Part shown: piece after piece, positions 7,095 to 11,994 of the stretch | Position numbering within the stretch: position 1 is the first letter of the stretch | Layout of the letters: the number at the start of each line of letters is the position of its first letter | Source of the DNA: Methylacidiphilum sp. | GTDB lineage: Bacteria; Verrucomicrobiota; Verrucomicrobiia; CAIQCK01 | Assembly (NCBI GenBank): GCA_020718125.1 | Contig: DYDC01000056.1 | Span: forward strand, 1-11,994 | Reading direction: 5' to 3' | Length of the DNA: 11,994 nt | Notes under the pieces: model-generated | What the model was told of the DNA's origin: nothing | Database searches by the model: none | Seen by the model: the letters and a program-made list of their open reading frames with translations, nothing else | Translations under genes and position numbers: made by a program

Positions 7095-7280
7095 ATGGGC
7101 ACCCCAAAACGCAAGACGTCCAAGAGCAGGCAGCGGAGCCGGCGCAAAGCCAATAGCTGGCACGCGGCACAACTGTCCCGCTGCCCGCAGTGCGGCAGCA
7201 ACTTCCAGCCGCACCGCGTCTGCCCCAACTGCGGCTACTACAAGGGCCGCCAGGTCGTCACCATCGAGGCGGGCGCTTAA
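7095..7280 (+). CDS. rpmF: 50S ribosomal protein L32
   Basis: A 61-residue basic protein: an N-terminal GTPKRKTSKSRQRSRRKANS segment typical of L32, then a zinc ribbon with C30-x2-C33 (RCPQCGS) and C43-x2-C46 (VCPNCGYYKG). All four cysteines are present, so this is the zinc-binding form. L32 sits on the large subunit. The order yceD-rpmF-plsX-fabH is widely conserved and links ribosome and lipid synthesis. The ATG at 7095 is three bases after the previous stop. Confidence 0.97.
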   Translation: MGTPKRKTSKSRQRSRRKANSWHAAQLSRCPQCGSNFQPHRVCPNCGYYKGRQVVTIEAGA

Positions 7281-7315
7281 ACCCAGACAGCATCCGGCAG
7301 GCCGCGCGGTCCACC

Positions 7316-8356
7316 GTGAAGATTGCCATTGATGCCATGGGCGGGGATTTCGGGCCGCAGCCCGTCGTTGCGGGCGCGTTGGCCGCGCTGCATCTCTACC
7401 CCGGCATCGAGAAGCTCTACCTTGTCGGCCTGGAAAAGGAGATCCACGCCCACCTCGACGGCCTGCCCCACGATGCCGCGCGCGTCAGCGTCGTCCACGC
7501 CTCCGAAGTCGTCGGCATGCACGACAAGCCGGTCGAGGCCGTCCGCCGCAAGAAGGACTCCTCGCTCTCCCGCGCCGTGGACATGGTCAAGAAGGGCGAG
7601 GCCGACGCGGTGCTCTCGCCGGGCAACACCGGCGCGCTCGTGGCCGCGGCGCAGATCAAACTGCGCACCCTGCCGGGCGTCGAGCGGCCAGGCTTGGCCA
7701 CGTTGTTCCCGTCGCACAAGGGCCGGTTCCTCATCCTCGACGTGGGCGCCAACATCGAGGCCCGTCCGCAACACCTGCGCGACTACGGCGTGATGGGCGA
7801 GGTTTATACCCGCCAGATTCTCGGCTGTCGCAATCCGCGCGTCGGCCTGCTCTCCATCGGCACCGAGGAGATGAAGGGCAACGAGTTGACCCTCGAAGCA
7901 TTCCGGTTGCTGAAGGCCAGCCAGATCAACTTCACCGGCAACGTCGAGGGCCACGACATCTTCGCCGACAAGGTGGACGTCATCGTCACCGACGGTTTCA
8001 GCGGCAACGTCCTGCTCAAGAGCTGCGAAGCCGCCTCGCGGTTCATCGCCCATTGGCTGAAGGACGAACTCTCCAAGAATCTCCTGCGCAAAGCCGGCGC
8101 GGCGCTGGCCTACGGCGCCTTCAGGGCCATCAAGAAGAAGATGAACCCCGACGAATACGGCGGCGCCATCCTGCTCGGCGTCAACGGCATCTGCATCAAG
8201 GCCCACGGCAAGGCCAGCACCAACGCCATCCGCGCCGCCATCCGCGTCGCCGCCGACTCCATCGAACAACGTGTCAACACCCAGATCATCGAGGAACTCC
8301 GCCTGACCCATGAAAAAAACAACGCCGCGCAGCCCGCGCCCGCAGCTTCTGCCTAG
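7316..8356 (+). CDS. plsX: Phosphate acyltransferase PlsX
   Basis: A 346-residue peripheral membrane enzyme that converts acyl-ACP plus phosphate to acyl-phosphate, the donor for PlsY in phosphatidic acid synthesis. Signatures: KIAIDAMGGDFGP at residues 2-14; SPGNTGALVAAA at 101-112; LDVGAN at 141-146; LLSIGTEEMKGNE at 178-190; FTGNVEGHD at 206-214; DVIVTDGFSGNVLLK at 221-235; and YGGAILLGVNG near 281-291. The start is GTG at 7316, which places KIAIDAMGGD at the N-terminus as in the family. The frame is open further upstream into rpmF, but that extension is not PlsX-like. The Ala-rich tail after about 335 overlaps the fabH start by 47 bases. Confidence 0.95.
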   Translation: MKIAIDAMGGDFGPQPVVAGALAALHLYPGIEKLYLVGLEKEIHAHLDGLPHDAARVSVVHASEVVGMHDKPVEAVRRKKDSSLSRAVDMVKKGEADAVLSPGNTGALVAAAQIKLRTLPGVERPGLATLFPSHKGRFLILDVGANIEARPQHLRDYGVMGEVYTRQILGCRNPRVGLLSIGTEEMKGNELTLEAFRLLKASQINFTGNVEGHDIFADKVDVIVTDGFSGNVLLKSCEAASRFIAHWLKDELSKNLLRKAGAALAYGAFRAIKKKMNPDEYGGAILLGVNGICIKAHGKASTNAIRAAIRVAADSIEQRVNTQIIEELRLTHEKNNAAQPAPAASA

Positions 8357-9341
8357 GAGCGTCTCCATCATCGGCACGGGCAGCCATGTCCCCGCGCGCG
8401 TGATGACCAACGCCGAGTTCGCCGCCCGCAAGGAACTCGACACCTCCGACGAGTGGATCCGCTCCCGCACCGGCATCATCGAGCGCCGGTTCGCCGGCGA
8501 GAAGGAATTCACCTCCGACATGGCCGCCGAGGCCGCCCGCCGCGCCCTGTCCAACGCGAACGTCAAACCGGACGAGGTGGACCTCATCATCGTGGCCACC
8601 GTCACGCCCGACATGCCGTTCCCGTCCACCTCCACCTTCGTCCAGCACAAGCTCGGCGCCAAACGCGCCGCCTGCTTCGACGTCAACGCCGCCTGCTCCG
8701 GCTTCCTTTACGCGCTCGAGATCGGCCAGCAGTTCGTCGCCGCCCACACCTACAACACCGCGCTCGTCATCGGCGCCGAGAAACTCACCTCCATCCTCGA
8801 CTTCACCGACCGCAACACCTGCGTGCTCTTCGGCGACGGCGCCGGCGCGGTCGTGCTGCGCAGCCGCGGCGGCGACAGCCACGGCATCCTGACCACCTGC
8901 ATGGGTGCCGATGGCGCCCAGGGCGACCTGCTCAAAGTGCCCGCCGGCGGCTCCCGCTGCCCCGCCTCGCACGCCTCCGTGGACGGCAAACTCCACGCCA
9001 TCCGCATGATGGGCCGGGAGGTTTTCAAACAGGCCGTGAACGCGATGAACGCCGCCGCCACCGAGGCGCTCGCCCGCTGCAACCTCAACGGCCCCGACAT
9101 CGCGCTGGTCATTCCCCACCAGGCCAACCTCCGCATCATAGACGCCCTCGGCGAGCGCATCAGCGTCCCGCGCGACCGCATCTACGTCAACCTCAACCGC
9201 TACGGCAACACCTCCGCCGCCAGCGTGCCCATCGCGCTCGACGAAGCCGCCCACGAGGGCCGCATCAAACGCGGCGACCTCGTCCTGATGGTCGCCTTCG
9301 GCGCGGGTTTCACGTGGGCCTCCTGCGTCGTGCAGTGGTGA
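8310..9341 (+). CDS. fabH: Beta-ketoacyl-ACP synthase III (FabH)
   Basis: A 343-residue condensing enzyme that joins acetyl-CoA (or another acyl-CoA) to malonyl-ACP and starts fatty acid synthesis. The catalytic triad is in place: Cys129 in VNAACSGFLYAL, His270 in IPHQANLRI, and Asn300 in YGNTSAASVP; the 30-residue His-Asn spacing equals that of E. coli. TSDEWIRSRTGI at 45-56 and CVLFGDGAGA at 171-180 are further hallmarks. The ATG at 8310 lies inside plsX, overlapping it by 47 bases. The first 17 residues (Lys/Arg/Pro-rich) precede the usual FabH start, and no later ATG, GTG or TTG fits before the fold begins at SVSIIGTGSHVPAR. fabD, fabG and acpP, often next, do not follow. Confidence 0.96.
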   Translation: MKKTTPRSPRPQLLPRSVSIIGTGSHVPARVMTNAEFAARKELDTSDEWIRSRTGIIERRFAGEKEFTSDMAAEAARRALSNANVKPDEVDLIIVATVTPDMPFPSTSTFVQHKLGAKRAACFDVNAACSGFLYALEIGQQFVAAHTYNTALVIGAEKLTSILDFTDRNTCVLFGDGAGAVVLRSRGGDSHGILTTCMGADGAQGDLLKVPAGGSRCPASHASVDGKLHAIRMMGREVFKQAVNAMNAAATEALARCNLNGPDIALVIPHQANLRIIDALGERISVPRDRIYVNLNRYGNTSAASVPIALDEAAHEGRIKRGDLVLMVAFGAGFTWASCVVQW

Positions 9342-9343
9342 CG

Positions 9344-9362
9344 CCCGCCCGCCGGGGGCGGG
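9344..9362 (+). terminator. G:C hairpin directly after fabH
   Basis: CCCGCCC (9344-9350) and GGGCGGG (9356-9362) form a perfect 7-bp stem with a five-base loop, starting three bases after the fabH stop. There is no T-tract, so it is not a classical intrinsic terminator, but it may pause polymerase or protect the 3' end of the mRNA. Confidence 0.4.
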
Positions 9363-9513
9363 AAATCCGAAGTTCGAAATCCGAAGCTCGAAACAAACCC
9401 GAAGGTATTGAGGGGGGAAATCGGCAAGGCAAATCCCCGCCAGCCGATTCGGCGTTTGATTCATTTCCCTTTGCCGGGTTCGGATTTGTTTCGGATTTCG
9501 AGCTTCGGATTTC
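9362..9513. repeat. Long inverted repeat of GAAATCCGAA units between convergent genes
   Basis: A 24-base left arm (9362-9385), made of two GAAATCCGAA units, matches the reverse complement of 9490-9513 with one mismatch. Inside it, CGAAACAAACCCGAA (9389-9403) pairs with 9479-9493 with one mismatch, so alternative stems compete for 9490-9493. GGGAAAT/ATTTCCC can pair in the loop. The element fills most of the 231-base gap between fabH and the Sel1 gene, and could act as a two-way terminator. I recognise this GAAATCCGAA type from intergenic DNA of Verrucomicrobia and Planctomycetes, from memory only. Confidence 0.75.
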
Positions 9514-9572
9514 GGGTTTAACCCAGGTCCCAAAGTCGAAGTATCACAGGCAGGGCGTGACCGCCGGGCGCG

Positions 9573-10118
9573 CTAGGGCGCTTTCGGCTTGAACTCGTCG
9601 GCCAGCTTCTTCGCCTCGGCGATCTGCTCCTTCTTCAACTGGTTCCCGACTTCAGTTTGGGTCTTCTTCGCCATGTCGAAGTCCTGGGCGGCGGAGAGAT
9701 TGAACCACTTCAACGCCTCGACGCTGTTTGAAGCCACGCCTTTGCCGTATTGGTAGCAGAAGCCAAGCATGTATTGGCCCAATCGGTCCCCCTGCTCGCC
9801 GGCCGTGCGAAACCACTTCACGGCCTCGACTTCATTCGTCGCGACGCCCTCGCCGTTCTTGTGGCAGAAGCCGAGGAGAATCTGCGCCGGCCTGTAACCT
9901 TTCTCAGCCGCCTTGCGATACCACTGCACGGCCTCGGCGGCGTCCTTGGGCACGCCGTTCCCGTATTCGTAGCATCCACCCAGCATGGTTTGGTCGAGGA
10001 CGCTGCCCTGCTCGGCCGCCTTGCGGTAGCTCTCGACCTTGGCTTTGTCCGCAGCCGGTGAACTGACGCCCAACACGAGCGCGGCTGCGAGTGCGATGAG
10101 AATCCTTTGCGTTTTCAT
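9573..10118 (-). CDS. Secreted Sel1-repeat protein
   Basis: A 181-residue protein with an N-terminal signal peptide (MKTQRILIALAAALVLGVSS, then PAADK) and Sel1-like (TPR-related) repeats of exactly 36 residues. GNGVPKD at 53, GEGVATN at 89 and GKGVASN at 125 each lead into EAV.W(Y/F)(R/K)-type helices followed by QLLGFCY-like helices. A first, partial repeat covers about 26-52, and a Lys-rich tail ends the protein. Sel1 repeats are scaffolds for protein contacts; the partner is unknown. Start ATG at 10118 was chosen because the signal peptide follows at once; the frame stays open upstream to 10397 and includes a second signal-like start at 10325. Convergent with fabH. Confidence 0.85.
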   Translation of the reverse strand: MKTQRILIALAAALVLGVSSPAADKAKVESYRKAAEQGSVLDQTMLGGCYEYGNGVPKDAAEAVQWYRKAAEKGYRPAQILLGFCHKNGEGVATNEVEAVKWFRTAGEQGDRLGQYMLGFCYQYGKGVASNSVEALKWFNLSAAQDFDMAKKTQTEVGNQLKKEQIAEAKKLADEFKPKAP

Positions 10119-10144
10119 ATCGTTGGCTCTGACGATTCGCGCAA

Positions 10145-10174
10145 ACGCTACGCCCGCGCCATTCGCCCGGTCAA
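10145..10174 (-). promoter_or_regulatory. Weak candidate promoter for the Sel1 gene
   Basis: On the minus strand, TTGACC (10174-10169) and TAGCGT (10150-10145) are 18 bases apart, about 27 bases before the ATG at 10118. The -10 match is poor, so this is only a candidate. Confidence 0.2.
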
Positions 10175-10205
10175 GCCAAAGGTCGCGCAACAACTTCTTC
10201 GTGGT

Positions 10206-10225
10206 GCGTGTGTCAAGTTGCGCCC
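10206..10225. repeat. 20-base direct repeat, copy 1
   Basis: GCGTGTGTCAAGTTGCGCCC occurs here and again in the same orientation at 11850-11869. On the minus strand it reads with a TTGACA hexamer, a possible -35 element. The two copies flank the radical SAM gene and most palindromes of the region. Confidence 0.85.
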
Positions 10226-10417
10226 CATCGAATCGCCCGGCTTCGAGGTAGAGCGTTGCGGCGCTGGCGGTGAATGCCGTGGCGAGCGCGGCAAGAGTGG
10301 AGATGAGGAGACGAATGGCTTTCATGGCGGAAAGAGGTTTTGATTCTTGAAGTTGTCGCAGCAGGCCATGAGCCTCCTTTTCGGAACGCAACGCCAAAGC
10401 TGAGTGGTGGGCAGTCT

Positions 10418-10498
10418 GGTTTGTAGTAGCGCGCTTCAGCGCGCGCAGTTTTTCCGTCAGAATCGCCTTCCGCGCGCTGAAGCGCGCTACTACAAACC
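10418..10498. repeat. Perfect 28-bp inverted repeat
   Basis: The 28 bases at 10418-10445 are the exact reverse complement of 10471-10498, with a 25-base spacer. Each arm contains its own small palindrome (GCGCGCTTCAGCGCGC in the left arm), so one long stem or two smaller hairpins can form. It resembles a REP/MITE-like dispersed element; there is no coding capacity. An effect on transcription termination of the radical SAM gene is possible. Confidence 0.9.
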
Positions 10499-10541
10499 TC
10501 CGGCAGTCTTGCCCTCGCGCGATGGAGGCGGATCAGAGGTT

Positions 10542-10627
10542 CGACCCTTTCAGGGTCGGCCATCGTTGCTCATCGGTTCCGCGGGCTTCGCCCACAGCTA
10601 CTCATGTGGCGCCCCTTCGGGGAGCGC
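10542..10627. repeat. Cluster of short TTC-loop hairpins
   Basis: CGACCCT-TTC-AGGGTCG at 10542-10558 (7-bp stem), GGGC-TTC-GCCC at 10583-10593, CCACA/TGTGG at 10592-10609, and CCCC-TTC-GGGG at 10612-10622 within a wider GCGC frame. The recurring TTC loops and the mosaic look suggest a family of small dispersed palindromes. Related ones appear at 11657-11673 and 11831-11844. Confidence 0.75.
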
Positions 10628-10687
10628 AGAGGCAAAAGGGAGAGGATTCTGAATCGCTGCTTTGCTTTTTCCGGCGGAGACAGCTCG

Positions 10688-11590
10688 CTACTTCGCGCCG
10701 TAGAACTTCCCGACGGGGAGGCTGGTGCGGCGCTGGATCAACTCGCCGATGATGTCGAGTTCATCGTCGTTGAGCGGCTCGACCCAATCCTCCAGCGGCT
10801 TGCGCGCGACGGTGTAGAGCTGCACCAGTTTGATCTTCCCCCCGCCGCGGATGATGTCGTTGAGGCGGTCACCGTAGGCTTCGATCTCGCCCGTGGGCGG
10901 CGGCTCGCCGTGAAAGCGCATGAAAAGGCTCTGGATAACGATGGGGCGCTGGCTGGCGGCGAGCGCGAGGTTCTTCAGGATGCGGCTGAAGAAGACGCTC
11001 GTGCGGTTGACCTGCCGGTAATACGGCTCGGTGCCCGCGTCGAGCTTCGCCCAGACTTCGCCGTTGTTCTCGTCCAGCAACTTCAGCCCGGTCTGCACGT
11101 CGCGCCGGTCCAGCCCGGCGCAGTCGGTGATGAGAACAATCTTCGTATCGTTGAGCCGTGCCTCCTGCTTGACCTTTACGACCGTCTCGACGACCTGGAG
11201 AAATTGGCGCGCCGTGGTCGGCTCGCCGTCGCCGCTGAGGGCGATGTCGTTGATGCGCGTGGCGAGGTCCATCGCCGTGTTGAACGGATACTCGGCCGCC
11301 AGCGCGCCGGACTCGACCAGCGCGATCATCTGGCGCAGTTCGCGCTCCAGCGTGGAGAGCGCCAGCATCGCGACCTTCGGCGGCGTGACGCGGTCCACCT
11401 GGCAATAGACGCAGTGGAAATTGCAGGCCTTGTCGGGGTTGAGGTTGATGCCGACGGACAGGCCGTGGCTCCGGCGCGAGATGACCGGATAGACGTAGAG
11501 GAAATCCCGGTGGATGCGCGGGTGCAGTTGATGCGCAATGCTCAGTTTAGGCTTGGTCGCGACGGCGTCGGGCACGGCGCAAAGTATCAT
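10688..11590 (-). CDS. Radical SAM protein, COG0731 (wyosine synthase-like) type
   Basis: A 300-residue radical SAM enzyme. The cluster-binding motif is CNFHCVYC, with cysteines at 56, 60 and 63. It is preceded by YPVISRRSHGLSVGINLNPDKA, the pattern (PSRR-x-G-x-SLG-(I/V)) of COG0731, whose archaeal members (TYW1) act in wyosine tRNA modification. LSGDGEPTTA at 118-127 is the GEP SAM-binding motif, and VWAKLDAGTE at 179-188 matches the family's AKLDAG block. Bacterial members lack an assigned reaction, and wyosine is not expected here, so no function is claimed. The start ATG at 11590 is the nearest ATG before the conserved part; the open frame up to 11665 runs into a palindrome. It stands alone between repeats, on the same strand as the Sel1 gene about 570 bases further on. 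Confidence 0.88.
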   Translation of the reverse strand: MILCAVPDAVATKPKLSIAHQLHPRIHRDFLYVYPVISRRSHGLSVGINLNPDKACNFHCVYCQVDRVTPPKVAMLALSTLERELRQMIALVESGALAAEYPFNTAMDLATRINDIALSGDGEPTTARQFLQVVETVVKVKQEARLNDTKIVLITDCAGLDRRDVQTGLKLLDENNGEVWAKLDAGTEPYYRQVNRTSVFFSRILKNLALAASQRPIVIQSLFMRFHGEPPPTGEIEAYGDRLNDIIRGGGKIKLVQLYTVARKPLEDWVEPLNDDELDIIGELIQRRTSLPVGKFYGAK

Positions 11591-11656
11591 CGGCCCGCCA
11601 CGGCTGCAATGGACAGAATCGGGAGTGGCGCGATTGGAAGTATTGGTTACTGCCCC

Positions 11657-11673
11657 CCGCCCCAAAGGGGCGG
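11657..11673. repeat. Perfect G:C hairpin
   Basis: CCGCCCC-AAA-GGGGCGG forms a 7-bp stem with a three-base loop about 70 bases upstream of the minus-strand radical SAM start. It could lie in that gene's leader or be another dispersed palindrome. Confidence 0.7.
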
Positions 11674-11764
11674 AGGCATATCAGCCCGGAGCAAGCGAGT
11701 TCGCGAGCACCGCCCTGAGTTCAGGATTCCAAGAAACCATCGCGCTCTAAAGTAAGTGCCATTC

Positions 11765-11844
11765 CCCCTGACGGGGCTTGTCCCTTGTTGCCAGCCCACC
11801 CAGCGTTGAAACGCCGGGCTATTCTCGACCGTCCCTTTCGGGAC
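11765..11844. repeat. Three dispersed hairpins in a row
   Basis: CCCC-TGAC-GGGG at 11765-11776; CCCAGCGT-TGAA-ACGCCGGG at 11799-11818 with one A/C mismatch; and GTCCC-TTTC-GGGAC at 11831-11844. The order and motifs (GCGTTGAAACGC, GTCCCTTTCGGGAC) resemble dispersed palindromic elements I recall from Verrucomicrobia and Planctomycetes. They are non-coding. Confidence 0.75.
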
Positions 11845-11849
11845 TTGGC

Positions 11850-11869
11850 GCGTGTGTCAAGTTGCGCCC
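11850..11869. repeat. 20-base direct repeat, copy 2
   Basis: Identical to 10206-10225 and in the same orientation, 1644 bases apart. It sits between the hairpin cluster and the GATGACCCC tandem block, looking like the edge of a composite repeat. Confidence 0.85.
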
Positions 11870-11930
11870 GGATGTGACCCCGATGACGACCCGATGACCC
11901 CGAAGGGATGTGACCCCGATGACCCCGATG
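11870..11930. repeat. Imperfect tandem repeat of GATGACCCC-type units
   Basis: The 18-base GGATGTGACCCCGATGAC occurs at 11870-11887 and again at 11906-11923, with further CGATGACCC and CCCCGATGA units between and after. On the minus strand it reads as repeated CATCGGGGT. Such GGGGTCATCGGGGTCA-like strings can flank REP-associated (IS200-like) transposases, but no transposase is in the window. Confidence 0.75.
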
Positions 11931-11994
11931 ACGCTGTTTTTCACGGGGCGATAGCCAGTAGCTATTGCAACACTTGGACGGTTTGAGATTCAAC

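Larger units (their letters stand above)
10119..10325 (-). pseudogene. Open leader ORF with its own signal peptide, fused in frame to the Sel1 gene
   Basis: On the minus strand an ATG at 10325 begins MKAIRLLISTLAALATAFTA, a convincing signal peptide ending ASA, followed by about 45 residues with no family I recognise (including YLEAGRFDGAQLDTRTTKK). It then runs without a stop into the Sel1 start at 10118. Two signal peptides in one chain make no sense, so this is either the 5' remnant of another secreted gene or a chance open stretch. A 20-base repeat also found at 11850-11869 lies inside it (10206-10225), consistent with repeat DNA having joined a gene start to unrelated sequence. A single long protein starting at 10325 is possible but less likely. 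Confidence 0.4.
10326..10687. other. Gene-free stretch between the Sel1 and radical SAM genes
   Basis: About 360 bases with no credible gene. The middle and right parts are inverted repeats and small hairpins, listed separately; the left part (10326-10417) shows nothing I can assign. Short open frames here translate the repeats. The palindromes lie just downstream of the minus-strand radical SAM gene, so they could end its transcript. Confidence 0.7.
11591..11994. other. Repeat-filled gene-free stretch upstream of the radical SAM gene
   Basis: About 400 bases with no credible gene on either strand. The open frames here (for example minus strand 11993-11721, RHRGHRGH...) simply translate the repeats. 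Contents in order: a G:C hairpin, a cluster of palindromes, copy 2 of the 20-base repeat, and a GATGACCCC tandem block running toward the window edge. Bases 11931-11994 show nothing I can assign firmly. Confidence 0.7.

Noticed and set aside
7277..8686. A 469-codon open frame on the minus strand across plsX and fabH
   Set aside because: It lies opposite two clearly identified genes; long antisense frames are expected at this GC content, and the translation is low-complexity without motifs.
8286..9533. A 415-codon minus-strand frame opposite fabH, starting in the inverted repeat
   Set aside because: Its N-terminus only translates the GAAATCCGAA repeat, and the rest is the complement of fabH.
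10418..10627. Repeats considered as a CRISPR array
   Set aside because: The repeats are inverted, unequal and unevenly spaced, with no constant direct repeat and spacer pattern and no cas genes.
10604..11755. A 383-codon plus-strand frame opposite the radical SAM gene
   Set aside because: The radical SAM motifs (CNFHCVYC, SGDGEP, AKLDAG) fix the minus strand as coding; the plus frame begins and ends in repeats.
11721..11993. A 90-codon minus-strand frame (RHRGHRGHIPSG...)
   Set aside because: It translates tandem and palindromic repeats and has no ribosome binding site.

Overview
This is a GC-rich bacterial chromosome segment with a conserved housekeeping core and looser flanks. I infer Verrucomicrobiota, probably a Pedosphaera/Limisphaera-like lineage. 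The reasons are a Gfo/Idh/MocA oxidoreductase beside a secreted sugar-isomerase relative, intergenic repeats built on GAAATCCGAA units, and hairpin-rich intergenic filler of a kind I associate with Verrucomicrobia and Planctomycetes. This placement rests on recognition; no search was run.

Layout. Positions 1-1910 hold carbohydrate-type genes on the + strand: the last codons of an upstream gene, an intact Gfo/Idh/MocA oxidoreductase, and a decayed sugar phosphate isomerase/epimerase. A good sigma70-type promoter at about 1977-2004 then opens the core (2045-9341), in which every gene is on the + strand. The first block is rpmH, rnpA, yidD, yidC and a KH/R3H (Jag-type) gene, with overlaps or gaps of at most 3 bases. 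A TPR-LysM lipoprotein and coaD follow, then the yceD-like, rpmF, plsX and fabH block. The core therefore joins ribosomal proteins L34 and L32, the RNase P protein, membrane protein insertion, coenzyme A synthesis and the start of phospholipid and fatty acid synthesis.

After fabH there is a G:C hairpin and a long inverted repeat. Two minus-strand genes follow: a small secreted Sel1-repeat protein, and a COG0731-like radical SAM protein. Around them (10119-10687 and 11591-11994) the DNA is mostly short palindromes, a perfect 28-bp inverted repeat, a 20-base direct repeat found on both sides of the radical SAM gene, and a GATGACCCC-type tandem repeat. I see no tRNA, rRNA, CRISPR array, intact transposase or replication origin.

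The main points for a second look are the broken isomerase, the repeat mosaic around the radical SAM gene, the radical SAM gene itself (function unassigned in bacteria), the in-frame second signal peptide upstream of the Sel1 gene, and the lipoprotein gene placed inside the core. I did not find a convincing new multi-gene system.
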